A stretch of DNA of 64,000 nt from Scardovia wiggsiae. GTDB taxonomy: Bacteria > Actinomycetota > Actinomycetes > Actinomycetales > Bifidobacteriaceae. The stretch spans positions 992,001 to 1,056,000 of the forward strand of contig NZ_CP157350.1 of assembly GCF_051045985.1 (NCBI RefSeq), in the 5' to 3' direction. The translations under genes were made by a program, and so were the position numbers. Below, in pieces: positions 26,974-36,425 of the stretch (position 1 is the stretch's first letter; each line of letters begins with the position of its first letter). The notes under the pieces are model-generated. The model did no database searches and had not been told where the DNA came from. It worked only from the letters and a program-made list of their open reading frames with translations.

Positions 26974-28548
26974 GTGGTTATGGAATCCTTTCACAGCACA
27001 CGCAGCACAGAAAGCCATTTGACGTCCAAACAGGCAATACTGAAAGGCATCGCGGATGATGGCGGGCTGTTTGTCAATGATTCGTTAGCCGGACATCATA
27101 TTGATGCGTCTGAATTAGCCGGAAAAAGCTATACTGATATTGCGCGGACAGTGCTGCATGCCCTCCTGCCCGATTTTACCAGACAGGAACTGGACGGATG
27201 CATTGCCGGCGCATACGGGGATGCCTTCGACGATCCGCGCATCACCCCAGTACACAGGCTTGCAGCCGCAGACGGTACGCATAGAGCACGCCATTACATC
27301 CTCGAACTCTTCCATGGCCCTACATGCGCCTTCAAAGATATCGCCCTGCAGATACTCCCCCGGTTCATGGCACAGGCTGCGGCCGCAGCTGAACCTGCAG
27401 ACCCCAGTGCCGGTAAACGCATCATGATCCTCACAGCTACCAGCGGCGACACCGGAAAGGCAGCCCTGGCAGGATTTGCCGACTGCCCGGGAACGGCGAT
27501 CACGGTTTTCTACCCGGAAGGGAAAGTCAGCGATATCCAGCGCCTGCAAATGGCCACGCAGCCCGGCGGCAACGTCCGGATCTGCGCTGTCAGAGGGAAT
27601 TTCGACGACGTCCAGACTGCTGTCAAGCATATTTTTACGGATCAGCCCCTAGCGGACAGGCTTGGCACAAAAGCCCATACGCTGCTGTCCAGCGCAAATT
27701 CGATCAATATAGGCAGGCTCGTCCCCCAGGTAGCCTACTACTTTTCTGCATACGCACAGCTGCTTGAAACCAATGCGGTTGTTGCCGGCAGCCCGATTGA
27801 TTTTATCGTCCCAACCGGCAATTTCGGCAACGTCCTTGCCGGATATTACGCCAGGCTCATGGGCCTCCCTGTGGGGAAGCTTGTTGTAGCCAGCGACAGG
27901 AATAATGTCCTTTATGATTTCCTGACAACAGGCATATACAACCGTAACCGCGAGTTTTATGCGACATCCTCGCCGAGCATGGATATTTTAGTTTCTTCCA
28001 ACCTCGAGCGCATGCTGTACTACGTGTCCGGCGGCGATACGGCGCTGATCTGCCACCTTATGGATGATCTCGACAGGACCGGCAGTTTCAGCATATCTCC
28101 AAGCCTTCTGGCAGAAATCCGGGAAATATTCAGCTGCGGGTGGGCAGATGAAAATGACGTTGCATCCGCTATTACCAGCTGCTGGGAATCCTACCGTTAT
28201 ATAATCGACCCCCATACAGCATGCGGCTATCATGTTATGATGCAGTCGCAGGGGAACAGCCCTGAAAGGCCGCAGATACTGCTGTCTACTGCAAGCCCCT
28301 ACAAGTTCCCGCGGACTGTCCTTAGCGCCCTGGACAGTATTCCCGGCAGCGTTCCCGGCGAAGCCGGCGCGCTCACGGCTCCAGGCAAAAACGGGCTGTC
28401 GGACTTCCAGTGTATGGATATTTTAAGTTCTGTAAGCGGCACTACGCCCCCGATGCAGCTGCGCAGTTTAGACAGTGCCCCGGTCCGGTTCAACGACACA
28501 GTAGATATTGCCGATATGACCGGCTATGTAGAACAGGCAGCGGGCTGA
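26974..28548 (+). CDS. thrC: Threonine synthase
   Basis: PLP enzyme converting O-phosphohomoserine to threonine. The long fungal/gram-negative-type form (524 residues) begins with YYTSTR-like residues (FHSTRSTES), and the PLP-binding lysine is Lys121 in HGPTCAFKD. The glycine-rich phosphate loop PTGNFGN is also present. The frame opens at a GTG (26974), with an ATG two codons later; no strong ribosome-binding site precedes either. It is the only gene on the plus strand here and converges with recN. Confidence 0.94.
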   Translation: MVMESFHSTRSTESHLTSKQAILKGIADDGGLFVNDSLAGHHIDASELAGKSYTDIARTVLHALLPDFTRQELDGCIAGAYGDAFDDPRITPVHRLAAADGTHRARHYILELFHGPTCAFKDIALQILPRFMAQAAAAAEPADPSAGKRIMILTATSGDTGKAALAGFADCPGTAITVFYPEGKVSDIQRLQMATQPGGNVRICAVRGNFDDVQTAVKHIFTDQPLADRLGTKAHTLLSSANSINIGRLVPQVAYYFSAYAQLLETNAVVAGSPIDFIVPTGNFGNVLAGYYARLMGLPVGKLVVASDRNNVLYDFLTTGIYNRNREFYATSSPSMDILVSSNLERMLYYVSGGDTALICHLMDDLDRTGSFSISPSLLAEIREIFSCGWADENDVASAITSCWESYRYIIDPHTACGYHVMMQSQGNSPERPQILLSTASPYKFPRTVLSALDSIPGSVPGEAGALTAPGKNGLSDFQCMDILSSVSGTTPPMQLRSLDSAPVRFNDTVDIADMTGYVEQAAG

Positions 28549-28582
28549 AGTATCGCATTGAATCCTGTATATCGCAGATTTT

Positions 28583-30328
28583 TTATTCCAGGACGCTGGT
28601 TTCAAGCAATTCATGCGCATGGTCAAGCGATGCCTGCGTATCCGTCCCGGAAAGCATCCGGGCTATTTCTTCAACACGGGCGTGACCCGATGCTTCGGTT
28701 ACATCCGTATGCACTGCCGTATCCGGCCCGTCCTGCTGGCCCCCCTTACGCACTACATACTGTGTATCTGCCCATGAAGCGACCTGTGCCAGATGGGTCA
28801 CCACTATCACCTGTGAGCCCTTAGCAAGCCGTGCAAGCCTCTTCCCCAGCTCGACAGCGCTTTTGCCGCCGACACCCGCATCGATCTCATCAAAAATCAA
28901 TGTTGGTGCTGTACTGCCCGCTGTGATGGCGGATACCCCGTCCCCCTGCCCATGCTCTCCGCGCTGCATATCAAAAGCAACAAGTTCAAGCGCAAGCATA
29001 AGGCGGCTCAGCTCGCCGCCGGAAGCGCTTTTCCCCATAGGGAGCTGAGGGGATCCGGGGAAAGGGGTGAAAAGGAAAGAAATTGCATCTTCCCCCCATC
29101 CATCCGGCTGTGCCTTGCGCTCTACTGTAATATCAAGCCTGGAGCCTTCCATTGCAAGGGATCCCAGTTCTTCATTGACACGGGAAGAGAGTTCCTGCGC
29201 GCACTCAGAACGTTTCCGGGAAAGTGCTTCCGCTTTTTTATGCGCCTCAACCCTGAGCGCTTCACGTCTGGCCCGCAGCTCCTCGATACGCTCGGGTGAT
29301 GCATCAAGGTCTTCAAGGTCATAACCGGCTTTCTCCCGCCACGCCAGGACATCATCAAGCGTTGGCCCCCACCGTTTTGTAAGCTCATCCAGATCATGGA
29401 TGCGCCCATTGATATCATCCAGTTCCTGCGGGCTTACATCGTCAGGTATCTGGTGCGCCAGCGAAAATATAATATCCTGGAGGTCTTCATGAAGGGATGT
29501 CAGCCTCTGTGCTTCATCCTTAAAAACTTCCCTGGCAGACGATGATTCGAGGACGCGGGCTGCACGGTCTATGCGGTCCGCCGCTCCATCGCCACCCATA
29601 CCTGAATCCGCCTCAGACGCATCCAGCGCCTCCAGCGCGCTGCTGACGGCTGTTGCGATATCGGCTGCATTTTCGATCCGTGTACGCCGGGCCTTAAGCT
29701 CTTCATCCTCGCCTTTTTGAGGGTCAACAGAATCAATACGCCCAATAGATTCACGCAGATAATCAGCCTGGGCCTGCGCCTGTGACTGCTGCTGTATTAT
29801 CCGTTCCAGCTGCCCATCCGCCTCTTTCACCGCTGCATAAGCCTGCTGATACTGGTCAAGCTCACTGCCGTCCCGGGCACATCTGTCAAGGAATTCACGC
29901 TGCCGGGAAGCAGAGGCAAGCTTCAGCTGTTCAGCCTGCCCATGGACAGTAACCGTATATGTGCCCAGCCCCTGCAGAACCGAGCGGGGCACGCTTTTCC
30001 CATTGACCACTGACCGGGAACGCCCGGCTGAAGGGACACTCCGTGAAATGAAAAGCTCGCCGTCCTCGCAGCCGGCACCTGCCTGACGGGCGAAGTCCTG
30101 CACCGGGCCGTTTTCAGAAACATCAAAAATCCCCTGTACCCACGCCTGTTCAGCACCGGGAGAGACCCGTTCCGACTGGGTACCTGCCCCCGACAAAAGC
30201 TGTACCGCGCTCAACAGCATGGATTTGCCCGCACCGGTTTCACCGGTTATTGCCGTCATACCGGCATGAGGATGCAGGACGGCATGGTCAATCGGCCCAA
30301 GAGAGCGTATCTCAAGCTCTTCCAGCAT
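28583..30328 (-). CDS. recN: DNA repair protein RecN
   Basis: RecN is an SMC-like ATPase that acts in double-strand break repair. Walker A GETGAGKSM lies at 29-37, followed by two long coiled-coil arms (about 150-370), then the ABC signature KSASGGELSRLMLALE and Walker B LIFDEIDAGVGG. The start ATG follows AGGAGG that overlaps the nadK stop, so translation is coupled. The order tlyA-nadK-recN is conserved in actinobacteria. Confidence 0.96.
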   Translation of the reverse strand: MLEELEIRSLGPIDHAVLHPHAGMTAITGETGAGKSMLLSAVQLLSGAGTQSERVSPGAEQAWVQGIFDVSENGPVQDFARQAGAGCEDGELFISRSVPSAGRSRSVVNGKSVPRSVLQGLGTYTVTVHGQAEQLKLASASRQREFLDRCARDGSELDQYQQAYAAVKEADGQLERIIQQQSQAQAQADYLRESIGRIDSVDPQKGEDEELKARRTRIENAADIATAVSSALEALDASEADSGMGGDGAADRIDRAARVLESSSAREVFKDEAQRLTSLHEDLQDIIFSLAHQIPDDVSPQELDDINGRIHDLDELTKRWGPTLDDVLAWREKAGYDLEDLDASPERIEELRARREALRVEAHKKAEALSRKRSECAQELSSRVNEELGSLAMEGSRLDITVERKAQPDGWGEDAISFLFTPFPGSPQLPMGKSASGGELSRLMLALELVAFDMQRGEHGQGDGVSAITAGSTAPTLIFDEIDAGVGGKSAVELGKRLARLAKGSQVIVVTHLAQVASWADTQYVVRKGGQQDGPDTAVHTDVTEASGHARVEEIARMLSGTDTQASLDHAHELLETSVLE

Positions 30329-30336
30329 ATGACCTC

Positions 30337-31404
30337 CTAATCCTCATCAGCTCTGAAATCATTGAACATGCGGTACTGGTCCATCTCGCTGAGCCCGTCA
30401 TTGATAGCCTGGTTAAAACCACCCGTGCCTAGGTAATGGGGGAAATGGATGAATTTTTCTGTTCCGGATGCACGGCTGCCCCCGACAGTATTCTGCAAAG
30501 GCCCGCCGTTTTCAATACGGCGTTCAGCCTGCTCCCTCCAGCCGACAACAGGCAAATTAAACTTGGTTACCAGACGGTCAGCGAACAGGGCGCCAGACAG
30601 CCGTGCCAGCCGGAGCGTATCAGCTGATTCCCTGACTGTAATGCGCGAATCGGCAGGTACAGTATGCACCCGCCGCCCGTCACAGGTCATGACTGCATCA
30701 TCACCCTGCACCTCAAGCACATGTATCCCAAAGCTGGACTCGGAACCCGCGATAAGAGGGCGTGTAAAGAGTGCATGTGCTGCGATAGGCAGCAGTTCCA
30801 AGGCTTTCACCCCTGGCCAGATTATCGGGCCGCCGGCAGAAAACGCGTATGCTGTAGAACCTGTAGGCGTAGAGGCGATGACCCCGTCGCATCCGAAAGA
30901 ACTGACTGCAACATCATCAACTGTGATCCCCACCTGGATCATCGGGCTGTTTGCGCCATGGTAAACGACGGTATCGTTCAAGGCCCAGTCATGTACAGGT
31001 TCGGGCCTGTGGGGAAGCCACAGTTCAACATCCGCGATCATGCGTTTTTCGATCGTATAATCTTTTTCAGCGATCCGTTTTATCGCCTTGCTGATCTCAA
31101 AACTTTCAAACTCAGCGAGAAAACCTATATGCCCGAGGTTTATGCCGATCACAGGGACCTGCGTCCCCTTGACTATCTCGACTGCACGCAAAATAGTGCC
31201 ATCTCCGCCCAGGACAACGACGATTTCAGCGGAAGGATCAACAGAAAAGCCTTTTCTGCCGGCAGGCTGTGTGCCATCGCTATCACTGTCAAGTACCGTA
31301 ACGGAAAAGCCATATGCCCCCAGAAGCCGGGCAACCTGGCTGACTATCGGCGAAGAAACGGCAAACCGTTTGTGCGTTACAATATATGCTATCCGCTCGG
31401 CCAT
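30337..31404 (-). CDS. nadK: NAD kinase
   Basis: Phosphorylates NAD to NADP. The catalytic GGDGT motif is at 66-70 (VVVLGGDGTIL), the second site is SSFGCDGVIASTPTGSTAYA, and the C-terminal part is the typical beta-domain. The 355 residues include a C-terminal extension of about 55 polar residues beyond the core. GGGAGGG lies just upstream of the ATG. It sits between tlyA and recN as in M. tuberculosis (ppnK). Confidence 0.95.
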   Translation of the reverse strand: MAERIAYIVTHKRFAVSSPIVSQVARLLGAYGFSVTVLDSDSDGTQPAGRKGFSVDPSAEIVVVLGGDGTILRAVEIVKGTQVPVIGINLGHIGFLAEFESFEISKAIKRIAEKDYTIEKRMIADVELWLPHRPEPVHDWALNDTVVYHGANSPMIQVGITVDDVAVSSFGCDGVIASTPTGSTAYAFSAGGPIIWPGVKALELLPIAAHALFTRPLIAGSESSFGIHVLEVQGDDAVMTCDGRRVHTVPADSRITVRESADTLRLARLSGALFADRLVTKFNLPVVGWREQAERRIENGGPLQNTVGGSRASGTEKFIHFPHYLGTGGFNQAINDGLSEMDQYRMFNDFRADED

Positions 31405-31476
31405 GGCCCTCCCTGGCAGTATGTTATCCAGTTATTATATACAGCTGTTTATAGTTTAAATGATTTACTGTATTTA

Positions 31477-32340
31477 TCAGCTTTCGGTAATATCACGCAT
31501 GTTATCCACCGTAATCCACAGCAGGTATTCCCGGTTCCCATGCAACCCTGTAATATCGGACGGAACATAGCCACGCACAGTGAAACCGCTGCGGCGCGCA
31601 TACCCGAGGACTTTGTCCACAGCACTGCGGCTGAGGCTGCTGCCGGTAACGATCCCGCCTTTCCCCAGGTTCCCCCTGCCGACTTCAAACTGAGGCTTGA
31701 TAAGCAGTATGGCAGTAAACGCAGGCGCACCCTCTTTGAGGGCTGCAAGCGCTATGCGCTGCAAAGGCGGGATAATAAAGGCAAGGGAGATAAAAGACAC
31801 ATCGGAAACAGCGTAGTCAGGCAGATACGGCAGATCCTGCGGCACAGTATCACGGAAATTTACCCCGCTCATCTCAAAGACCCGCGGATCTTCCGCTATC
31901 CTGCGGTCAAGCTGCCCGTGCCCAACATCCAGGGCAATGACTCTCTGCGCCCCCTTGTCTAAAAGTACCTGTGTGAAGCCGCCGGTAGAAGCACCGATAT
32001 CAAGGCATTTCCTGCCCGCCGGCCTTTCAAGCCCTTCGGGGCCAAAAGCGTTATAGGCGCTTAAGAGTTTGGCTGCACCCCGTGAAACATAGTGGGAATA
32101 ATCAAAACCGTCCATAAAAGCGGGATGGTGCCGTACACTGGGCAAGGGGGATATCTCAATAGTATCTGTGCTGCTTACTATGAAAGACGGCTTCATGCAG
32201 AGTTCCGAATTAACACGCACACGGCCTTCTTCAATAAGCGCCTGTGCGCGGGTCCGCGACCGGCATAATCCCCTTTCCGCAAGCGCTTTATCGCACCTCA
32301 TAGCACTGTGCCCCTGTGCGGATATGCTATGACTGCTCAT
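31477..32340 (-). CDS. tlyA: TlyA family rRNA 2'-O-methyltransferase
   Basis: TlyA methylates ribose positions in 16S and 23S rRNA in mycobacteria, and this affects sensitivity to capreomycin. An S4 RNA-binding domain (about 14-75, RCDKALAERGLCRSRTRAQ) is followed by a Rossmann methyltransferase domain with the SAM motif DIGASTGGFT at 114-123 and DVSFISL further on. The frame opens at 32364, but the ATG at 32340 with AGAAAGAG upstream fits better; it overlaps the small upstream gene by 14 bases. Confidence 0.92.
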   Translation of the reverse strand: MSSHSISAQGHSAMRCDKALAERGLCRSRTRAQALIEEGRVRVNSELCMKPSFIVSSTDTIEISPLPSVRHHPAFMDGFDYSHYVSRGAAKLLSAYNAFGPEGLERPAGRKCLDIGASTGGFTQVLLDKGAQRVIALDVGHGQLDRRIAEDPRVFEMSGVNFRDTVPQDLPYLPDYAVSDVSFISLAFIIPPLQRIALAALKEGAPAFTAILLIKPQFEVGRGNLGKGGIVTGSSLSRSAVDKVLGYARRSGFTVRGYVPSDITGLHGNREYLLWITVDNMRDITES

Positions 32341-32527
32341 CCAGCTCTTTCTGCAAGGATCCAAGGACTGCGCGGTAGCTGCTGATTACTTCGCTGAAGT
32401 CGGCATCGCCGAGCTTCTCCAGCTGAGGGAATTTATCGGATAAAGTTATGCTCTCCTCCCTGTCCTGTACAGCATCGGCAGCACCGTCTGCAGTATCATC
32501 CTGGAGGCTTCTGTTATCAGTATCCAT
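32327..32527 (-). CDS. Small acidic protein of the tlyA operon (Rv1693-like position)
   Basis: A 66-residue, acidic protein with no membrane segment, a disordered start and a helical C-terminal half (FPQLEKLGDADFSEVISSYR). A protein of similar size lies between the HAD phosphatase and tlyA in M. tuberculosis (Rv1693), so position supports a real gene. AAGGAAAT precedes the ATG, and the stop overlaps tlyA. Function is unknown. Confidence 0.75.
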   Translation of the reverse strand: MDTDNRSLQDDTADGAADAVQDREESITLSDKFPQLEKLGDADFSEVISSYRAVLGSLQKELDEQS

Positions 32528-32569
32528 GTTATTTCCTTGTGATTCATCTTTGCTGCAGCCGCATCCGGA

Positions 32570-33670
32570 TTACTGCAGCCTGTCTGAAAACTGCGGTATC
32601 TGCAGATTGTGAAGGTCAGCATCATGATTATCTGCAGCATCCCACGCTGCCGAAGCTGCGGCTCTTAAAGCATCCAGCGAACTAATGGGCCCGGTAACAT
32701 GCTGCCCTGATATTTCAACTGTCAGAGCCTCACCTCGGACATATGCAAGGGCATCCCCGCATATGAATGAAACGCCGCTGACGCCCTGCCCATGCCGGAT
32801 GCTATCCGTACGGACGACCTGCGGCTGCCTGTTATTCAGCCCCTCAAGATCGGCACATATATAAGATGGACGCAGCAGCGGCTGTGCCTGTATTATCTGC
32901 CGGGCATCTGCAACCCCGGTAAGCACGACCGCGCTGTCATAGCCGCCGCGGTTTGCAGCCTCAATATCCGTATCAAGCCTGTCCCCGACCGGAAGGCATT
33001 CTTCAACAGGCACGCGGCTGCCGGCAGGGCTGAACATATCCCGTGCAATATGGTACATATGGGCTTCAGGCTTCCCGGCTGAGGCCTCCGGCCCTTTCCC
33101 GGTAGCAATGGATACAGCCCTGATCAGCGCACCGTTACCGGGTGCGATCCCCTCCTCACGCGGGATCGTCAGATCACGGTTCGTAGCAAAATACCGGGCT
33201 CCGGCATTGACGGCATAAGAAGCCTGTGCAAGCTCCTTCCATGAGATATCGGGGTACCACGACTGGATGACTGCCTGAGGGCGGTCCGCAGCCCTGCTGC
33301 ACACCTCAAGGCCTGCCTTCCTGAGCTCATCTTTCAGATGGCCCTTCCCGACAACAAGTACTGTGCCGCCCTGCCCAAGGGTTTCTTTGAGCATATGGGC
33401 ACTCACCATTGCCGATGTAATAATATCGCTGTCTTCCAGCCCAATACCAAAACTGCGTATCTGTTCGGCGACCTGCGCCGGATACCGTGAAGGATTGTTC
33501 GTCGTGTAGGCGATATGCATACCGGCATTTTCCGCTTTCCGGATGCCTTCGGCAGCATTTTCAACAGGATGCGCTCCGCGGTAAACCACTCCGTCCAGAT
33601 CTAAAAGGGCGAGGGAATACCGGGAGCTGAGCGGCTCCTGAGTCCCTTTGATAATCGTTGGATAATCCAT
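32570..33670 (-). CDS. HAD-superfamily IIA hydrolase
   Basis: A phosphatase of the NagD/GppA-like class IIA group. The nucleophile motif LLDLDGVVYRG has Asp24 and Asp26, YTTNNPSRYP is motif II, and the C-terminal VGDRLDTDIEAANRGGYDSAVVLTG is motif IV. A C-terminal extension of about 70 residues follows the core. The start codon lies two bases after the stop of the TPR gene. The substrate is unknown; the order matches Rv1692 in M. tuberculosis. Confidence 0.9.
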   Translation of the reverse strand: MDYPTIIKGTQEPLSSRYSLALLDLDGVVYRGAHPVENAAEGIRKAENAGMHIAYTTNNPSRYPAQVAEQIRSFGIGLEDSDIITSAMVSAHMLKETLGQGGTVLVVGKGHLKDELRKAGLEVCSRAADRPQAVIQSWYPDISWKELAQASYAVNAGARYFATNRDLTIPREEGIAPGNGALIRAVSIATGKGPEASAGKPEAHMYHIARDMFSPAGSRVPVEECLPVGDRLDTDIEAANRGGYDSAVVLTGVADARQIIQAQPLLRPSYICADLEGLNNRQPQVVRTDSIRHGQGVSGVSFICGDALAYVRGEALTVEISGQHVTGPISSLDALRAAASAAWDAADNHDADLHNLQIPQFSDRLQ

Positions 33671-33672
33671 CT

Positions 33673-34968
33673 CTAGAGTGCTTCCCCGGTCGCCTCAGTT
33701 TCTTCAGCTTCTTCAGCTTCTTTGATTTCTCCGGCCTCCTCAGCCTGGCTGCTGCCCTCTTGGACTGCATCCTCATGCCTGTAAAATTCCGCAGGATCGA
33801 TCCCAAGCCCGCGAAGCATGTCATCATCAATATTCTCCATATCATTATCGATCACATCATCGCTGAGCGCATTATCATCTTCAGCAAATTCGGATTCCAG
33901 CCTGTCCAGCAGCGGATCCAGAGCACGGGCAGCATCTTCATTGCCCGATTCTTCATTAAAGTACTGCTCGGCCTGCACGGCACGCATCCTGTAGGCGCCT
34001 CCCACCCCCTGGGCATGTGCAAGCGCGTGGGCTACCTCAACCGCTTTATCATATTTGCCCAGGTCTGCCAGAGCACCTGCATATACCAGGAACATTTCAG
34101 CTTTGGATTCCCCGCGCAGATACCGCGCGCCATCGGAAGTAGCCATTTCTATAGCCTTTTCAGGCTCGCCGAGCCCCCGCTCACAGTCGGCCATAAACGG
34201 CAGATAATCATTGAAACCGTTCATACGGTATGCTGTCCTGAATTCGCGGAGCGCAAGTTTATAGTCCCCCGTGCGGTACGCTATCAGCGCCAGGGTTTCC
34301 CGTGTCAGGTCAATGCGGGAAGCCTGGCGTACTATCCATTGCGCGTGCTCGAGCGCCGCTTCCGGATCGGTCTCCTCCAAAGAATAAGCGGCAAGCATGT
34401 GGAGCCCGATATTCTCTGCGTGCTCTTTGCTCAGCCCCCTTAAACGCTCTTTTTCATCCCTCGACAGCATCGACCACTCCATGCCTTTAGGCATTTTAGG
34501 TTCGCCGGGGCGCCTGTCAGTATACGGATTCTGCGATGGATAAGACACCGTACCGTCAGAATTCCTGCGCCCTGAATCGTAATTTGCGGATGACTGCCTG
34601 CCCTGATGGTTCCCGCGCTCACGCTTGTCAATGCGCCCGCCGGACCTGTCAAAACGGCCGGTGAATCCCCTCCTGCCTTCATTGCGTTCCTGATTACCCC
34701 TGTCATGCGATCTGCCGGAATGCCCGGAATTGCCGTGCCCTTGAGAATGGCTGCCATAAGAAGAACGGGAAGGCTTCTTCCCTGTACGGTCCCTGTCTCC
34801 GCTGCGATAACCCTTCTCACTGCCGGCGCTGCGGTTGAAATGCCTGGCACCGCCGTGCCCATTGCTGCTGTCGCGATGGCTGCCGGCGTGGCTGCCGCCG
34901 CGGGCCCCTCCGCGTGAAGAGGATGACGATGCCTGGGAATTACGCGAACGTCTGCTGTTTTCTGCCAT
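33673..34968 (-). CDS. TPR-like protein with disordered Arg/Gly/Ser-rich N-terminus
   Basis: A 431-residue protein in three parts. Residues 1-145 are highly basic low-complexity sequence rich in Arg, Gly, Ser and His, with several RGG- and SRG-type clusters. Residues about 160-340 form helical repeats of TPR type (AYSLEETDPEAALEHAQW; LALREFRTAYRMNGFNDYLP). The C-terminal ~90 residues are very acidic. The start overlaps the tyrS stop (TAATG). It occupies the position of Rv1691 in M. tuberculosis. The charge pattern suggests RNA or ribosome contact, but that is inference. Confidence 0.82.
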   Translation of the reverse strand: MAENSRRSRNSQASSSSSRGGARGGSHAGSHRDSSNGHGGARHFNRSAGSEKGYRSGDRDRTGKKPSRSSYGSHSQGHGNSGHSGRSHDRGNQERNEGRRGFTGRFDRSGGRIDKRERGNHQGRQSSANYDSGRRNSDGTVSYPSQNPYTDRRPGEPKMPKGMEWSMLSRDEKERLRGLSKEHAENIGLHMLAAYSLEETDPEAALEHAQWIVRQASRIDLTRETLALIAYRTGDYKLALREFRTAYRMNGFNDYLPFMADCERGLGEPEKAIEMATSDGARYLRGESKAEMFLVYAGALADLGKYDKAVEVAHALAHAQGVGGAYRMRAVQAEQYFNEESGNEDAARALDPLLDRLESEFAEDDNALSDDVIDNDMENIDDDMLRGLGIDPAEFYRHEDAVQEGSSQAEEAGEIKEAEEAEETEATGEAL

Positions 34969-36293
34969 TAGTGTACCTCCACAACCCCAAGGGCTTTCTT
35001 CCCGCGGCGCAGGAGCACAAAACGGCCGTGCAGGAGGTCAGACCCCCCGACAGTCTGTTCGGCATCTTCAACGCGCCGGTTATTAATGTATACGCCGCCT
35101 GAAGCAACAGTTTTCCTGGCTTCGGAAACCGACCTGAACAGTCCCGCAGCCACAGCTGCCTCGGTTACACGGCTTCCGGATGCCACCTGGGCAAATACTT
35201 TGCCGCCCTGCCCATCCGCGACCTTCAATCCGTCTACTGATGCCTCAAAAGTATCAGCATCAACAGCATCAAGGGCAACCTCGCCCCGTCCAAACAAGGC
35301 CTCAGCAGCATCGATCGCACTCCGGGCCGCTTTATCCCCGCGGACAAAGCTTGTAACTTCCCATGCTAAGGTACGCTGCGCCTCGCGCGCCCCCGGGTTC
35401 GTGCCAACTTCACGTTCCAGCCGCTCAATTTCCGGCTTAGGCAGAAAAGTAAAGAATTTAAGGAGTTTAATAACTTCGCTGTCAGGCTGGTTATACCAGA
35501 ACTGATAGAAACGGTATGAACTGAGCATTGCCGGGTCAAGCCAGATCGCCCCGCCTTCGGATTTGCCGAATTTCTTCCCCTGCGAATCTGTGATAAGCGG
35601 CGATGTCATAACATGGACATTGGCTCCGCGTACCTTATGGATCAGGTCCAGCCCCGAGACCAGGTTCCCCCACTGGTCGGCACCGCCCGTCTGCAGGGTG
35701 ATGCCGTATGTGTCATACAGGTGGAGGAAATCATTGCCCTGGAGGACCTGGTAACTGAATTCAGTAAAAGATATGCCTTCCTGGGAGTTCAGCCGCCGGG
35801 CAACAGTATCCTTGGCAAGCATTGTCCCCAGCCGGAAATTTTTACCGACATCCCTGAGGAAATCAATAGCCGATATATTCCCGGTCCAGTCGTAATTATT
35901 AAGGAAAGTAACTGCATTGTCGCCGCTGTTGATAAGGAGGGGGCCTATCTGCGCACGTAAGCTCTCCACCCAGGCGCCAACAACATCTTTAGGGTTCAAA
36001 GTACGTTCGCCGGACTGGCGGGGGTCGCCTATAAGGCCCGTCGCACCGCCGACAACGGCATATGCATGATGCCCCGCCTCCTGGAGGTGCCTCATAAGGA
36101 GGACTTGTACAAGATTGCCGATATGCAGCGAGGCAGCACTGGGATCAAAACCCGTATAGAAGGAGATCGGCTCCCCGTTAAGCGCCTGGGCAAGCTGCTG
36201 ACGGTCCGTAGACTGGTTGATCAGACCGCGCCATTCCAGCTCATCACAAAGCGTATTAAAGCCGGCTTCCTTATAGCTGCAAACCTGTGCCAT
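34968..36293 (-). CDS. tyrS: Tyrosyl-tRNA synthetase
   Basis: Class I synthetase of the TyrS type. It shows the HIGH-type motif in GFDPSAASLHIGNLVQ (57-60), the KMSKS-type KKFGKSEGG in the middle, and a C-terminal S4-like domain (VASGGVYINNRRVED). The frame opens at 36407, but the ATG at 36293 with GAGGAG eight bases upstream yields 441 residues. It leads the operon tyrS-TPR-HAD-small-tlyA-nadK-recN. Confidence 0.96.
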   Translation of the reverse strand: MAQVCSYKEAGFNTLCDELEWRGLINQSTDRQQLAQALNGEPISFYTGFDPSAASLHIGNLVQVLLMRHLQEAGHHAYAVVGGATGLIGDPRQSGERTLNPKDVVGAWVESLRAQIGPLLINSGDNAVTFLNNYDWTGNISAIDFLRDVGKNFRLGTMLAKDTVARRLNSQEGISFTEFSYQVLQGNDFLHLYDTYGITLQTGGADQWGNLVSGLDLIHKVRGANVHVMTSPLITDSQGKKFGKSEGGAIWLDPAMLSSYRFYQFWYNQPDSEVIKLLKFFTFLPKPEIERLEREVGTNPGAREAQRTLAWEVTSFVRGDKAARSAIDAAEALFGRGEVALDAVDADTFEASVDGLKVADGQGGKVFAQVASGSRVTEAAVAAGLFRSVSEARKTVASGGVYINNRRVEDAEQTVGGSDLLHGRFVLLRRGKKALGVVEVH

Positions 36294-36425
36294 GAAAACT
36301 CCTCGCTGCTGAATTACGTACCAATTCTGCCAAATATCCGAGACAGAAAAGGCCGCAGGCGTGCGTCTGAGGACAGCCTCACAGGCAGTTTCAGGAAAGC
36401 GCCTCAAGAAGGTGCGTCCTGCCTC

